A DNA stretch of 64,000 nt from Burkholderiales bacterium (GTDB lineage Bacteria; Pseudomonadota; Gammaproteobacteria; Burkholderiales; Burkholderiaceae_D): assembly GCA_016200895.1 (NCBI GenBank), contig JACQDX010000130.1:1-64000 (forward strand). Reading direction: 5' to 3'. Made by a program: the position numbers and the translations under genes. The notes beneath the pieces were generated by a model that did no database searches, was not told the DNA's origin, and saw nothing but the letters and a program-made list of their open reading frames with translations. Below, in pieces: positions 50,535 to 61,287 of this stretch (the stretch's first letter is position 1; the number at the start of each line of letters is the position of its first letter).

Positions 50535-51887
50535 TTAACTACCAGCCACCATCATGCGCTCTATGAGTATGGAACCAGTTTGCTTGGTACCACGTATTAA
50601 AGCATCATTGCCGACAGCGACAATTTGCTGGAACATTTCACGCATATTGCCAGCGATCGTAATTTCTTCTACTGCATACTGGATTACGCCATTCTCTACC
50701 CAGTAACCAGACGCACCACGTGAATAATCACCAGTGACATAATTGACACCCTGCCCCATCAGCTCAGTCACCAGCAAACCGGTACCCATTTTTTTGAGCA
50801 TACCAACAAAATTATCTGCTCGTTTGGTCAGGCTGGAAGTCAGAGACAGGTTATGTGAGCCACCTGCGTTGCCGGTAGTTTGCATGCCCAGCTTGCGGGC
50901 AGAATAGGTCGACAGGAAATAGCCTTGCAAGACGCCATCCGTGACGATATTGCGTTTCTGGGTTTTCACACCCTCATCATCAAATGGCGAAGAACCAACA
51001 GCACCAATGACATGCGGGTCTTCCACGACTTGTATGTGGGATGGAAAAATTTGCGTGCCCAAAGAATCCAGCAAAAACGTGGACTTGCGGTACAAGGCAC
51101 CGCCAGAGGTGGCCTGCACCAGAGCGCCCAGCAAACCGGCAGCCAGTGGTGCTTCAAACAAAACCGGGCATTTGCGGGTATCCAGTTTGCGGGCATTCAG
51201 CCTGGCCAATGCACGTTCGGCGGCATAACGACCTATGGCTTCAGGATCTGCCAGCTTTTTGGCATTACGCTGTGAAGAATACCAGTCATCCCTTTGCATC
51301 TTTGCGCCCTTGCCTGCGATAGGCGCAACCGAGATGGTATGACGGGAAATCGGGTAGCCCCCCATGAAGCCACGCGAATTGGCTGCCACAAAATGCGATT
51401 GCTGGGCATGTACGCTGGCACCCTCGCTATTGGTGATGCGCTTATCTACTGCAAAAGCCGCAGCTTCTGTGCGTTTTGCCAGCTCTATGGCTTCTTCGGC
51501 AGTGACCAGCCATGGGTAGCATAATTTGAGGTCACGTGGTGCCATTTCCAGCAAATCTGCTTCAGGCAAGCCAGCACAATCATCTTCTGCCGTAAAACGG
51601 GCGATATTGTAGGCTGCATCGACTGAATCACGCAGGGCTTGCTCGGAAAAATCCGAAGTACTGGCATTACCACGGCGTTGGCCGATATACACGGTAATGC
51701 CTATGCCCTTGTCACGGTTTTGCTCTATGGTTTCGATTTTGCCCTTGCGTACGCTAATGGACAAGCCACCGCCTTCACTGATCTCTACTGCCGCATCCGA
51801 TGCCCCTTTTTCGCGGGCGAAACGCAACATATCCTGCGCGATTTGCTTTAATTGGTCCTGGGTATGGGTAAAAACTGGTTTGCTCAT
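50535..51887 (-). CDS. pmbA: Metalloprotease PmbA/TldE
   Basis: SISVRKGKIETIEQNRDKGIGITVYIGQRRGNASTSDFSEQAL; VTGDYSRGASGYWVENGVIQYAVEEITIAGN. Confidence 0.96.
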   Translation of the reverse strand: MSKPVFTHTQDQLKQIAQDMLRFAREKGASDAAVEISEGGGLSISVRKGKIETIEQNRDKGIGITVYIGQRRGNASTSDFSEQALRDSVDAAYNIARFTAEDDCAGLPEADLLEMAPRDLKLCYPWLVTAEEAIELAKRTEAAAFAVDKRITNSEGASVHAQQSHFVAANSRGFMGGYPISRHTISVAPIAGKGAKMQRDDWYSSQRNAKKLADPEAIGRYAAERALARLNARKLDTRKCPVLFEAPLAAGLLGALVQATSGGALYRKSTFLLDSLGTQIFPSHIQVVEDPHVIGAVGSSPFDDEGVKTQKRNIVTDGVLQGYFLSTYSARKLGMQTTGNAGGSHNLSLTSSLTKRADNFVGMLKKMGTGLLVTELMGQGVNYVTGDYSRGASGYWVENGVIQYAVEEITIAGNMREMFQQIVAVGNDALIRGTKQTGSILIERMMVAGS

Positions 51888-52076
51888 GGATGGGATTCTA
51901 TGTTTGTCAACGCTAAATGGCCATATGGCCAAAGGGAAATATCCTAATTATTTACCTTGATTCACACCACATGCGGGTCAATTATGGGTCAATCGAAGCT
52001 TGATTTTAGGTAATTCCAAGCTAAAAAGGGTATCATAGCAGCCGTTTCATTAAGTTAATAGTAAAGGCGCAGAATT

Positions 52077-52691
52077 ATGCCAAATCCAAATCGCGGCTCA
52101 TGTGGCTATCAGTCCAGTGAGTTCGAACCAGAATATGACCGTCCATCAAAATCCCAGTTGAAGCGCGAAATGACCGCCCTGCAAAAAATGGGGCAAGAAT
52201 TGGTCGAGCAGGCGCGCGAACGCGTCAAACGTGTACCGATGCCAGAAGATGTGCGCGAAGCCATCCTGATTTGCCAGCAAATCAAGGATCACGAAGGCCG
52301 CCGTCGCCAGATGCAATATGTAGGCAAGAAAATGCGTACCCTGGATGAAGCAGAAATTGCCTTGATCCAGAAAACCATAGACAGCTGGAAAGGCGCTTCG
52401 AAGTCTGAAACTGCCGCCATGCATGCACTGGAACGCCGCCGCGAAAAATTGCTGGCAGACGACAATGCCCTGACCGAGTTGATGGCAGAACATCCTCAAC
52501 TGGATGTGCAGCAATTGCGCACCATGATACGCAATGCCCGTAAAGAACAGGCTGAAAACAAGCCGCCTAAAGCTTATCGTGAAATTTTCCAGATTTTGAA
52601 AGATTTGCAAAAATCCAAAGCAGCTGCTAATGCTGACGAAGCAGATGATGCAGACTTGGATGAAGAAGACGATGAGTTCGATGACAAGTGA
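52077..52691 (+). CDS. YjgA/DarP ribosome-associated protein (DUF615)
   Basis: SKSQLKREMTALQKMGQELVEQ...RRRQMQYVGKKMR. Confidence 0.95.
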   Translation: MPNPNRGSCGYQSSEFEPEYDRPSKSQLKREMTALQKMGQELVEQARERVKRVPMPEDVREAILICQQIKDHEGRRRQMQYVGKKMRTLDEAEIALIQKTIDSWKGASKSETAAMHALERRREKLLADDNALTELMAEHPQLDVQQLRTMIRNARKEQAENKPPKAYREIFQILKDLQKSKAAANADEADDADLDEEDDEFDDK

Positions 52692-53322
52692 GTCTGAGCA
52701 AATGACCGGCACTGATGGCGAAAAGCTCAAGATAGGTCTGGTATCAATCTCAGACCGCGCCTCTGCCGGTGTTTATCAGGACCAGGGTTTGCCCGCCTTG
52801 CAGGAATGGTTTGGCAAGGTGCTCACCAGCCCCTGGGAAATGGTCACCCGCCTGATCCCGGATGAACGTGTAGCCATAGAGCAGGCTTTGATTGCGCTGG
52901 TCGATGAAGAACAGTGTCACCTCGTCATCACCACTGGTGGCACTGGCCCATCCCGACGCGATGTCACGCCGGAAGCCACACTAGCAGTCGCGACCAAGGA
53001 AATGCCGGGCTTTGGCGAACAAATGCGGCAGATCAGCCTGCAATTTGTGCCGACAGCCATCCTGTCACGCCAGGTGGCTGTGATACGCGAAACGCCGGAT
53101 CACGCTGCATTGATTTTGAACTTGCCAGGCCAGCCCAAATCCATCAAGGAAACCCTGGAAGGTTTGAAAGATGCCGAAGGCAAGCAAGTCGTTGCCGGCA
53201 TTTTTGCAGCAGTACCGTATTGCATAGACTTGATAGGTGGCCCGTACATAGAAACGGATGACAGCATCTGCAAGACATTCCGTCCTAAAAACGCCATACG
53301 CGCCAAAAACTTGCCCGCCTGA
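52681..53322 (+). CDS. mogA: Molybdopterin adenylyltransferase (MogA/MoaB family)
   Basis: KIGLVSISDRASAGVYQDQGLPAL; LVITTGGTGPSRRDVTPEATLAV. Confidence 0.93.
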   Translation: MTSESEQMTGTDGEKLKIGLVSISDRASAGVYQDQGLPALQEWFGKVLTSPWEMVTRLIPDERVAIEQALIALVDEEQCHLVITTGGTGPSRRDVTPEATLAVATKEMPGFGEQMRQISLQFVPTAILSRQVAVIRETPDHAALILNLPGQPKSIKETLEGLKDAEGKQVVAGIFAAVPYCIDLIGGPYIETDDSICKTFRPKNAIRAKNLPA

Positions 53323-53339
53323 ACGGCACATCTATTGCG

Positions 53340-53882
53340 ATGGCAACCATACTGACGCACCCCGTTGTACCACTGACTTTGGGTCTGATATTGGGGCAAA
53401 AACGCCTGCCCTGGCCTCTCGTGTTAATTGGCATGGTGGCTGCGATTTTGCCGGATCTTGATGTGATTGCCTTCAAACTCGGCATTGCTTATGAGTCTGC
53501 CTTTGGTCACCGTGGTTTCAGTCATTCCATCGTGTTTGCAATACTGGTTGCCAGCCTGACCAGCATCTTTCACACACGCTTGCGTAGTTCGGCCCTGGTT
53601 TGCTGGCTGTTCATTGCCTTCGCCACAATCTCACATGGCCTGCTGGATGCGCTGACTACAGGCGGCCTGGGAGTGGAATTTTTCTGGCCGCTGACGGAAG
53701 AACGTTATTTCTTCCCCTGGCAATTCATCCAGGTATCACCCATAGGCGTGAATCGCTTTCTGACAGCGCGTGGCTGGCGTGTAATACAATCCGAATTATT
53801 GACTGTCTGGCTGCCTTGCGGTCAGCTTTTGCTGACGGTCAAACTGACTGCTTATTTTTCATCTTCCCGAAAATCATCATGA
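53340..53882 (+). CDS. YdjM-type inner membrane metal-dependent hydrolase family protein
   Basis: ILPDLDVIAFKLGI, FGHRGFSHSIVFAIL, SHGLLDALTTGG. Confidence 0.88.
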   Translation: MATILTHPVVPLTLGLILGQKRLPWPLVLIGMVAAILPDLDVIAFKLGIAYESAFGHRGFSHSIVFAILVASLTSIFHTRLRSSALVCWLFIAFATISHGLLDALTTGGLGVEFFWPLTEERYFFPWQFIQVSPIGVNRFLTARGWRVIQSELLTVWLPCGQLLLTVKLTAYFSSSRKSS

Positions 53883-54556
53883 CACAAGATATTTTAGAAA
53901 CCGTAGAACTGGAAAGCGCACCTAATCCAACTGTTGCCATCATCTGGATGCACGGCCTGGGTGCGGATGCAAATGATTTTGTCCCCATCGTCAAAGAACT
54001 GGATTTACGCGGCAACCCAGGCATACGTTTTGTCTTCCCGAATGCACCTACCATGCCAGTCACTATCAATGGCGGCTATGTCATGCGTTCCTGGTACGAT
54101 ATCCTGGGTACAGACATCGCCAAGCGGGAAGATGAAGCTGGCTTGCGTCTGTCGCAACAGCGTATAGAACAATTGATCGCCCGCGAAAATACACGTGGCA
54201 TCCCGTCTGAGCGCATCATTCTGGCTGGCTTCTCGCAAGGCTGCGCCATGACTTTGCAAACTGGCCTGCGTTATCATGAAAAACTGGCTGGTTTGCTATG
54301 CCTCTCAGGCTATGTGCCCTTGCGCGACCTGATCACCAATGAACGTCATGCAGCGAATCAGGACACTCCCATCTTCCAGGCTCATGGCCGTGGAGATAAT
54401 GTCATCCTGATACAACGTGCTGAGCAATCACGCGATCTGCTGAAAGAGCTGGGCTATCAGGTGGAATGGCATGAATACATGATGCCGCATTCTGTTTGCC
54501 CCGAAGAAGTGGATGACATCAGTCTGTGGCTGAAAAAAGTCTTGCAGGGAAAATGA
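53879..54556 (+). CDS. Carboxylesterase/phospholipase family alpha/beta hydrolase
   Basis: WMHGLGADANDF, GFSQGCAMTLQTGL, overlaps the previous gene by ATGA. Confidence 0.94.
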   Translation: MTQDILETVELESAPNPTVAIIWMHGLGADANDFVPIVKELDLRGNPGIRFVFPNAPTMPVTINGGYVMRSWYDILGTDIAKREDEAGLRLSQQRIEQLIARENTRGIPSERIILAGFSQGCAMTLQTGLRYHEKLAGLLCLSGYVPLRDLITNERHAANQDTPIFQAHGRGDNVILIQRAEQSRDLLKELGYQVEWHEYMMPHSVCPEEVDDISLWLKKVLQGK

Positions 54557-55275
54557 GCCAGACAGCAATTGGATATCAAAGCATCGCAGCAACCCTGGCA
54601 AGCCAGGGTTTTGTCATCTTGCCCGGCGTTCTTGATGCGAAAGAATTGGTGCAACTGCGAGAGGCTTGCCAGCCCATCGCTGATCAATACGGCGTGCGCC
54701 AGGTGCTGCAAAGCTATCCGTCCATACGCCAGGCATTGAATTGGGACAAACTGCATAAGCTATTGCAGGCCGCAGATATGGTGGACGCGCAAACAGTGCG
54801 CAGCATCTTCTTCAACAAGAATGCCGATCACAATTGGCTGGTGTCCTGGCATCAGGACATGACCATTTGTGTCAACCAAAAAATTGAGCTTGGTGGGTAT
54901 GGCAAATGGACATACAAGAAAGGTGTGCATTACACTGAACCACCAGCAGCAATACTGGAAGCGATGCTGACATGTCGTATTGCCCTTGACGATGCTGGCA
55001 CTGAGAATGCCGCCCTGAAAGTCATCGCTGGCAGTCACAATTCCGGCAAGCTTGATGAAACCCAAATCCAGAATATCAGCAAAACCAGCGCCCACAATAC
55101 CTGTGTGATGCGGGCCGGCGACATCTTATTGATGAAGCCCTTGTTACTGCATGCATCCGACAAAGCAAGACTGGCTACGCAACGGCGGGTATTGCATCTG
55201 GAATTCAGTGCTAACACACTTCCATCACCGCTAGATTGGGCGGAAACCAGTGATCATCCAGTGCATACACTCTAG
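54553..55275 (+). CDS. Phytanoyl-CoA dioxygenase family protein
   Basis: NWLVSWHQDMTICV (HxD), ALKVIAGSHNSGKL, LLHASDKA. Confidence 0.88.
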   Translation: MSQTAIGYQSIAATLASQGFVILPGVLDAKELVQLREACQPIADQYGVRQVLQSYPSIRQALNWDKLHKLLQAADMVDAQTVRSIFFNKNADHNWLVSWHQDMTICVNQKIELGGYGKWTYKKGVHYTEPPAAILEAMLTCRIALDDAGTENAALKVIAGSHNSGKLDETQIQNISKTSAHNTCVMRAGDILLMKPLLLHASDKARLATQRRVLHLEFSANTLPSPLDWAETSDHPVHTL

Positions 55276-56417
55276 TCACACTGCGGAACTGACGTGAATG
55301 ATGCTTCCGTCTTAAGCGATAAATAATTGCGCAAGCGTGATACTGTCGCTGACTTTAGCGCCAGGGCAGGTTTTTCTATCATGTGCCACGAAAACAGCGC
55401 CAGCAACATGGTCACAAAACCCGAAGCCGCCACCATGCTCCACACTGCAATGCCCGGGAACAAAGCGGCAATTGCCTGCTGCACCGGGAAGGCATAAATA
55501 TATACCCCATACGAATAATCCCCCACGCTGTTATAAGCTCGCAACCATCTCCCAGGCAGGTAAGCAACGCAGGCCACCAGATAAGCAATCGTCAGGTTAT
55601 ACGAGATAAAGAACAGGGGCTTGCTGATGAACGCAGTTGCCAGCACCAGCGATAGCAAGGGATAGAAAAAACGCCTGGTCAGCACCAGTTTTTCTTTGAG
55701 CATAAACAAGCTGGCACCAGAGAAAAACATAAAAAGCAAACGGGCAAACTGGCTATCGTAATAAGGGTAAAAATGAAGAAGGAATTCGCTATCTGGATAA
55801 AGATAGAAATGGCGCGTAAACATCAGCATGGCTGCCAGCAAAGTAACTGCCGATATCAGATATACCAGAATCTGTATGCGCCACTTCTTTAACAAGGTCA
55901 GGCAGCACCAGAGTGCCGACAATAGCAAATACATCTTGATTTCGTATGGCATGCTCCACAGTGAGCCATTGACAGCATACGGATAAGGATTATGTGCAAA
56001 TACGCCCGGCAATGTATAGGCTATATCAGGTAACAGGCTGGCACACTTGAGCAGATATTTCCATGTCGCCGCAGCAGACAAATATTCTGTCATTGGCAAG
56101 CTGCTGAAATAAGGTCCCAACAAAAATACTGTCAGCAACAACATGCATATCAGTGCAGGGAAAATGCGCAATGCCCGCGCGCAAACATAGTCAATCACGC
56201 TTTGCTTGTTAACCAGACTGCCTGTCACAAGCATGCCGCTGACGATGAAAAACACATCAACTGCTATCGAGCCCGGGGTCATACCTGTCAGCTCACCCCA
56301 GGGTTCTGGCTGGGCCAGCAAGGCAAAGCTATGTCCTACCAGCACTGCCAGCGCAGCGACCATGCGCAACAAGTTGAGGTTATTGTCACGGCTGCCTATA
56401 TATTCGGACAAGCGCAT
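55272..56417 (-). CDS. Acyltransferase 3 family membrane protein
   Basis: NNLNLLRMVAALAVLVGHSFAL; IAVDVFFIVSGMLVTGSL; multi-TM. Confidence 0.93.
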   Translation of the reverse strand: MRLSEYIGSRDNNLNLLRMVAALAVLVGHSFALLAQPEPWGELTGMTPGSIAVDVFFIVSGMLVTGSLVNKQSVIDYVCARALRIFPALICMLLLTVFLLGPYFSSLPMTEYLSAAATWKYLLKCASLLPDIAYTLPGVFAHNPYPYAVNGSLWSMPYEIKMYLLLSALWCCLTLLKKWRIQILVYLISAVTLLAAMLMFTRHFYLYPDSEFLLHFYPYYDSQFARLLFMFFSGASLFMLKEKLVLTRRFFYPLLSLVLATAFISKPLFFISYNLTIAYLVACVAYLPGRWLRAYNSVGDYSYGVYIYAFPVQQAIAALFPGIAVWSMVAASGFVTMLLALFSWHMIEKPALALKSATVSRLRNYLSLKTEASFTSVPQCD

Positions 56418-56960
56418 TCAGGCAAACTCTTTAAGAACTTCCAGGTCGATTTGTACGGAAGCATCCCCGGCTGACATCCAGATTTGCCCATCTTGTATCG
56501 TGCATTGCAATTGCATATTGCGTTGGGCGAGTTTTTCCAGTGCCTGGCTTTGCACGGATGGTACATTCATGACACGCAAATTCTTGGCGCGATCGAGACG
56601 GCTATTCATTGCCTTCCACCAGATATCACTGGCGCTGGCAAAGCTGTAGACAATCACTTGCTCCGAACGACCGCAGGCCTTCAGCAGACGTCTGTCATCC
56701 GGCTGACCAACTTCTACCCATAGCTGTATGGCGTCGGTGTAATCTTTTAGCCAGATATCTGGTTCTTCCGTATCCGAAATACCCTTGCCAAATTCCAGAC
56801 GCTCTGCCGCGTGTATGGCGAAAGCCAGTACACGTATCATCATGCGTTCATCGGTTTCAGATGGATGGCGGGCGATAGTCAGGCTATGGTCGGCATAATA
56901 GCCACGGTCCATGTCCGAGATATTCAGGTCAGCTTTATAAATGATGGATTTGAGTGCCAT
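56418..56960 (-). CDS. YaeQ family protein
   Basis: MALKSIIYKADLNISDMDRGYYADHSLTIARHPSETDERMMIRVLAFAIHA. Confidence 0.95.
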   Translation of the reverse strand: MALKSIIYKADLNISDMDRGYYADHSLTIARHPSETDERMMIRVLAFAIHAAERLEFGKGISDTEEPDIWLKDYTDAIQLWVEVGQPDDRRLLKACGRSEQVIVYSFASASDIWWKAMNSRLDRAKNLRVMNVPSVQSQALEKLAQRNMQLQCTIQDGQIWMSAGDASVQIDLEVLKEFA

Positions 56961-57832
56961 TACTTGAACACCACCGTTTTATGACCATTCAACAAAATGC
57001 GATGTTCAACAAAACATTTGACGGCACGTGCCAGCACCACGCATTCAACATCACGGCCTATGGCTGTCAGGGTTTCTGGATCCATGGAATGATCAACGCG
57101 TTCCACATCCTGTTCAATGATAGGACCTTCATCCAGGTCACCAGTGACAAAGTGCGCAGTAGCACCTATCAGTTTGACACCACGTTCATGCGCCTGGTAA
57201 TAAGGTTTTGCTCCCTTGAAGCTGGGCAGGAAGGAATGATGGATATTGATTGCCTTGCCTTTCAAGGCATTGCACAATTGCGGCGACAATATCTGCATGT
57301 AACGCGCCAGCACAACCAACTCAATATCATTACCAGCAACTATATCCAATACCTTTTGCTCCTGCGCCTGCTTGGCTTCTGCCGGTGCACCAGCTGCCAA
57401 AGGCAGATGGTGAAAAGGAATATTATAGCTGGCTGCCAGTTGATAAAAGTCTGTGTGATTCGAGACGATGGCCTTGATTTCTACCGGCAGCAAACCGCTC
57501 TTGTAGCGGAACAGCAAATCATTCAGGCAATGACCTATCTTGGATACCATCAACATCACGCGTGGCTTGTGATGGGCATCATGCAATTGCCAGTTCATTT
57601 GCATGCTGGCGCCGAGTGCTGCAAATTCTTCACGCAGAGCGCTGTCGCTAACATTGGAGTCTTCTACGGCAAAATGCACGCGCATAAAGAAAGTCGCTGA
57701 TTGCGCATCGCCAAATTGGGCAGAATCGATAATATTGCAGCCATGGTTGGCTAAAAATCCCGATACGCTATGCACGATGCCGCGTTGATCGGGACAGGAT
57801 AAGGTCAGGATATATTCTGGTCGTATGCTCAT
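56960..57832 (-). CDS. purU: Formyltetrahydrofolate deformylase
   Basis: ACT domain then LARYMQILSPQLCNALKGKAINIHHSFLPSFKGAKPYYQAHERGVKLIGATAHFVTGDLDEGPII. Confidence 0.97.
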   Translation of the reverse strand: MSIRPEYILTLSCPDQRGIVHSVSGFLANHGCNIIDSAQFGDAQSATFFMRVHFAVEDSNVSDSALREEFAALGASMQMNWQLHDAHHKPRVMLMVSKIGHCLNDLLFRYKSGLLPVEIKAIVSNHTDFYQLAASYNIPFHHLPLAAGAPAEAKQAQEQKVLDIVAGNDIELVVLARYMQILSPQLCNALKGKAINIHHSFLPSFKGAKPYYQAHERGVKLIGATAHFVTGDLDEGPIIEQDVERVDHSMDPETLTAIGRDVECVVLARAVKCFVEHRILLNGHKTVVFK

Positions 57833-58081
57833 GATTTCAGTGTATTGGCCTGGAATTGCTGCGATCCCTAGCCGGAAACAAATTAAATTCGTAGATTTCG
57901 TAACAAAGCTTAAAAATTAACCGCATATTGTCGCATGTCGGAAGCATAATTCATAATATCGTGTCCAATTAAATAATCACAATAAAAAGCACGATCGTTC
58001 TAATTGGTGTATAGTCATTCTTCTGACAGCCCCCATTTGGTTCAGACAGCGCCAATCAAAGTACAACATTCTGGAGACAAC

Positions 58082-59107
58082 ATGAGCACACTTAGCAATC
58101 AGCAATACCGCCTCGCCGCCCGCCCGGTCGGCAACCCCAAGCACAGTGACTGGAACTTCACGACTGAAGCCGTGCGCGAAATCACCGATGGCGAAATCGT
58201 CGTACAAACCATTTATATCTCACTTGACCCGGCCATGCGTGGCTGGATGAATGAAGGCAAATCCTATATCCGCCCGGTCGCTATCAACGAAGTCATGCGC
58301 GCTGGAGGCATAGGCAAAGTGATTGCCTCCAAGTCCCCAAAATTTGCGGTGGGTGATTATGTCTCTGGCGGTACGGGTGTGCAGCAATACTGGGTAGGTG
58401 CAGCTGACGATAAAACGGCTGGCTTTTACAAGGTCAGCCCAAAACTGGCACCTTTGCCAAAATTCATGAATGCGCTGGGCATGCCTGGTATGACTGCCTA
58501 TTTTGGTCTGCTGGATGTGGGTCAGCCCAAGGCTGGTGAAACCGTCGTGGTGTCCGGCGCTGCCGGTGCGGTTGGCCAGACTGTAGGCCAGGTCGCCAAA
58601 CAAAAAGGCTGCCGCGTAGTCGGCATCGCCGGTGGCAAGGATAAATGTGATTTCGTCGTCAATGAACTGGGTTTTGATGCCTGCATTGATTATAAAACCG
58701 GCTCAGTCAAAGATGGCTTGAAAGAACATTGCCCGAATGGTGTTGATATCTACTTTGATAATGTCGGTGGCGATATCCTCGATACCGTGCTGACCCGTAT
58801 CAATCTGAAGGCGCGCATCATCATCTGCGGTGCGATCTCACAGTACAACAACACTACACCTGTCAAAGGCCCGGCCAATTACCTGTCGCTGCTGGTGAAC
58901 CGCGCACGCATGGAAGGCATAGTCGTGTTTGATTACGCTGCCCGCTATGGCGAGGCAGTGGCTGAAATGGGTAAATGGATGGCTGAAGGCAAATTCCAGA
59001 CTCGCGAAGATATCGTCAAAGGCCTGGAAACTTTCCCTGATACGCTGATGATGCTGTTTGAAGGCAAAAACTTTGGCAAACTGATTTTGCAAGTAGCAGA
59101 CGAGTAA
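58082..59107 (+). CDS. NADP-dependent MDR-family oxidoreductase
   Basis: VVSGAAGAVGQTVGQVAKQKGCRVVGIAGG; GVDIYFDNVGGDILDTVL. Confidence 0.94.
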   Translation: MSTLSNQQYRLAARPVGNPKHSDWNFTTEAVREITDGEIVVQTIYISLDPAMRGWMNEGKSYIRPVAINEVMRAGGIGKVIASKSPKFAVGDYVSGGTGVQQYWVGAADDKTAGFYKVSPKLAPLPKFMNALGMPGMTAYFGLLDVGQPKAGETVVVSGAAGAVGQTVGQVAKQKGCRVVGIAGGKDKCDFVVNELGFDACIDYKTGSVKDGLKEHCPNGVDIYFDNVGGDILDTVLTRINLKARIIICGAISQYNNTTPVKGPANYLSLLVNRARMEGIVVFDYAARYGEAVAEMGKWMAEGKFQTREDIVKGLETFPDTLMMLFEGKNFGKLILQVADE

Positions 59108-59143
59108 ACGTCTGGAATAAAGCCTGGAATAAAAACCTGCTTG

Positions 59144-59179
59144 AAGACGGCCTGATTTTGAATAAAATCAGGCCGTCTT
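59144..59179. terminator. Perfect 16-bp inverted repeat, likely bidirectional terminator
   Basis: aagacggcctgatttt-gaat-aaaatcaggccgtctt between convergent genes. Confidence 0.75.
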
Positions 59180-59187
59180 ACATTATC

Positions 59188-60816
59188 TCAGCTGGTTTTT
59201 GGAGTAATCGCAGGAAAACTGAAATGCAGGCGTACGCCCTGGTTGTCCTCACTCTCCAGCCGCACACTTCCTTTGAATATACCCTGCACCAGATTATGGA
59301 CGATATACAGGCCAAGGCCAGAGCCCCCCTGCCCCAGGCGCGTTGTATAGAAAGGTTCAAACACCTTGTGATGCAAGGCTGGTGCAATGCCTGTGCCATC
59401 ATCCGAATATACCAGTTCAATCACCCCATCGACGCTGCGCGCCTCAATGACTATATGTTTATCGGCTCTTCCCTCAAAACCATGGGTCAGAGAATTAACA
59501 ATGAGATTATTGATGATCTGTTCCAGATGTCCGGGAAAACTATCCATCATCAGTCCCTCAGGAATGCGGTTATCAACTGATACTACTGCGCGATTGATCA
59601 TGCCACCCAAAGCATTGATGCTGTCTTGTATCGCAATACGTACATCAAATGAACGTCTGCGCTGGCTGGTCTGGTCGACTGACACGCGCTTGAAGCTGTC
59701 TATTAATTCACTGGCACGCCCGCCACTGCGCACAATCAACTGACCGACATCGGCACATTCATCCAGGGCTTGCACCAGACCCGAGCGCGTCATTTTGCCA
59801 CTCTCGACCAATTTGGCCACATCCTTGAGTTTGTCTGCCAGAGATGAGGCGGCCAGCAGCATATTTCCTATAGGTGTATTGAGTTCGTGCGAGACACCCG
59901 CCACCAGTACGCCCAGCGAAGCAAGTTTTTCTGATTCGATGATCTGCGTCATGGCGCGGCGCAATTCGTGTGTGCGTTCTTCCACGCGCAACTCAAGTTG
60001 TTCGTTCAGGATGCGCAATTCTTCTTCCGCCTGCTTGCGCTCGGAAATATCGACATGGGTACAAATCATGCGGGTGGCCACGCCTTGTTCGTCATGGCTG
60101 ACGATCATACCTCTGTCTATGACCCATTTCCAGCTACCATCCTTACCAAGAATTCTGTGCTCACTGTGATAGCGCGGCATGGCACCGGCAAAATAAGCCC
60201 GCAACGCCTCCCTGACCAGCGGTAACTCATCCGGGTGCACCAGGTCCATACCGCCATCCACGGTAGCTGGAATTTCATTGCTGCCATAGCCATGCATACT
60301 GGCCCAGCATGATGAGTACAGCACGTGACCCGTTTTGATATTCCAGTCGGATACACCATAGCCTGCACCTTCCAGGGCAAAACTCCAGCGCTCTTCGCTT
60401 TCGCGCAGTGCTTCCACGGCCTGCCTGTGGGCTCGTCTTTGCGCGGCTTCGCTCATTTCACGCTTGATCGCTGGCGGCAGTCGTGCCAGGCTATCTTTCA
60501 TGACATAGTCATGTGCACCGGCCTTCATCAGGGAGACGGCAGCATTGTCACCAAGCTCGGCAGAAACGACGATAAAAGGCAGGTCCAGACCAGATTCTTT
60601 TAACAGTGCCAGAGCTTCATTGGTATTGAAGTGCGGCAGGTTGTAGTCTGAGAGTATGACATCCCAATCACACTCGGCCATGGCGTGGCGCATTTCTTCA
60701 CTAGTTTCAACCCGTGTCATACTGACATCAAAGTCGGCACGGCGCAGGCACAGCATAACCAACTCTGCATCCATTTCAGAGTCTTCAACCATCAGCAAAG
60801 CCAGTGGTGTTGCCAT
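59188..60816 (-). CDS. REC-PAS-histidine kinase
   Basis: N-terminal REC (LLMVEDSEMDAELVMLCLRRADF), PAS/PAC, HisKA (LASLGVLVAGVSHELNTPIGN), HATPase. Confidence 0.93.
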   Translation of the reverse strand: MATPLALLMVEDSEMDAELVMLCLRRADFDVSMTRVETSEEMRHAMAECDWDVILSDYNLPHFNTNEALALLKESGLDLPFIVVSAELGDNAAVSLMKAGAHDYVMKDSLARLPPAIKREMSEAAQRRAHRQAVEALRESEERWSFALEGAGYGVSDWNIKTGHVLYSSCWASMHGYGSNEIPATVDGGMDLVHPDELPLVREALRAYFAGAMPRYHSEHRILGKDGSWKWVIDRGMIVSHDEQGVATRMICTHVDISERKQAEEELRILNEQLELRVEERTHELRRAMTQIIESEKLASLGVLVAGVSHELNTPIGNMLLAASSLADKLKDVAKLVESGKMTRSGLVQALDECADVGQLIVRSGGRASELIDSFKRVSVDQTSQRRRSFDVRIAIQDSINALGGMINRAVVSVDNRIPEGLMMDSFPGHLEQIINNLIVNSLTHGFEGRADKHIVIEARSVDGVIELVYSDDGTGIAPALHHKVFEPFYTTRLGQGGSGLGLYIVHNLVQGIFKGSVRLESEDNQGVRLHFSFPAITPKTS

Positions 60817-60846
60817 GTCAGCCCTGTTTCATCTTCATCTGCCTGA

Positions 60847-61287
60847 TTATGATTGGTGCGGATTTTCGTTAATCACCAGCCAATACAAACCCAATTGCTT
60901 GATGACTTCGGCAAATTGCTGAAAATCGACGGGCTTGCGTATGTAACTGTTAACACCCAGATCATAGCCTGTCGCTACATCCTGCTCTTCCCGCGATGAA
61001 GTCAGGATCACCACCGGCACCCTGTGGGTACGCGGATCATTGCGTATCTGCCTTAGCACTTCCAGGCCATCTACTTTTGGCAATTTCAAATCCAGCAACA
61101 CCAGCATGGGGGGATTAGCATCTTCACGATTGGCATAACTCCCTTGGCAAAACAAATAGTCCAGCCCTTCCTGCCCATCTTGGGCAATCACCAGATTATT
61201 GGTGATATGGCTTTTCTTGAAGGCGCGCTCGGTCAAACCTATGTCACTGGGATTGTCCTCTATCAGCAAGATTGTTCCTGTACTCAT
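60847..61287 (-). CDS. Rcp1-like single-domain response regulator
   Basis: ILLIEDNPSDIGLTERAFKKSHITNNLVIAQDGQEGLDYLF...PMLVLLDLKLPKVDGLEVLRQIR. Confidence 0.95.
   Translation of the reverse strand: MSTGTILLIEDNPSDIGLTERAFKKSHITNNLVIAQDGQEGLDYLFCQGSYANREDANPPMLVLLDLKLPKVDGLEVLRQIRNDPRTHRVPVVILTSSREEQDVATGYDLGVNSYIRKPVDFQQFAEVIKQLGLYWLVINENPHQS

Noticed and set aside
50308-50538. 76-aa ORF between dctP and pmbA
   Set aside because: Spans the pmbA terminator hairpin and has no homology signal.
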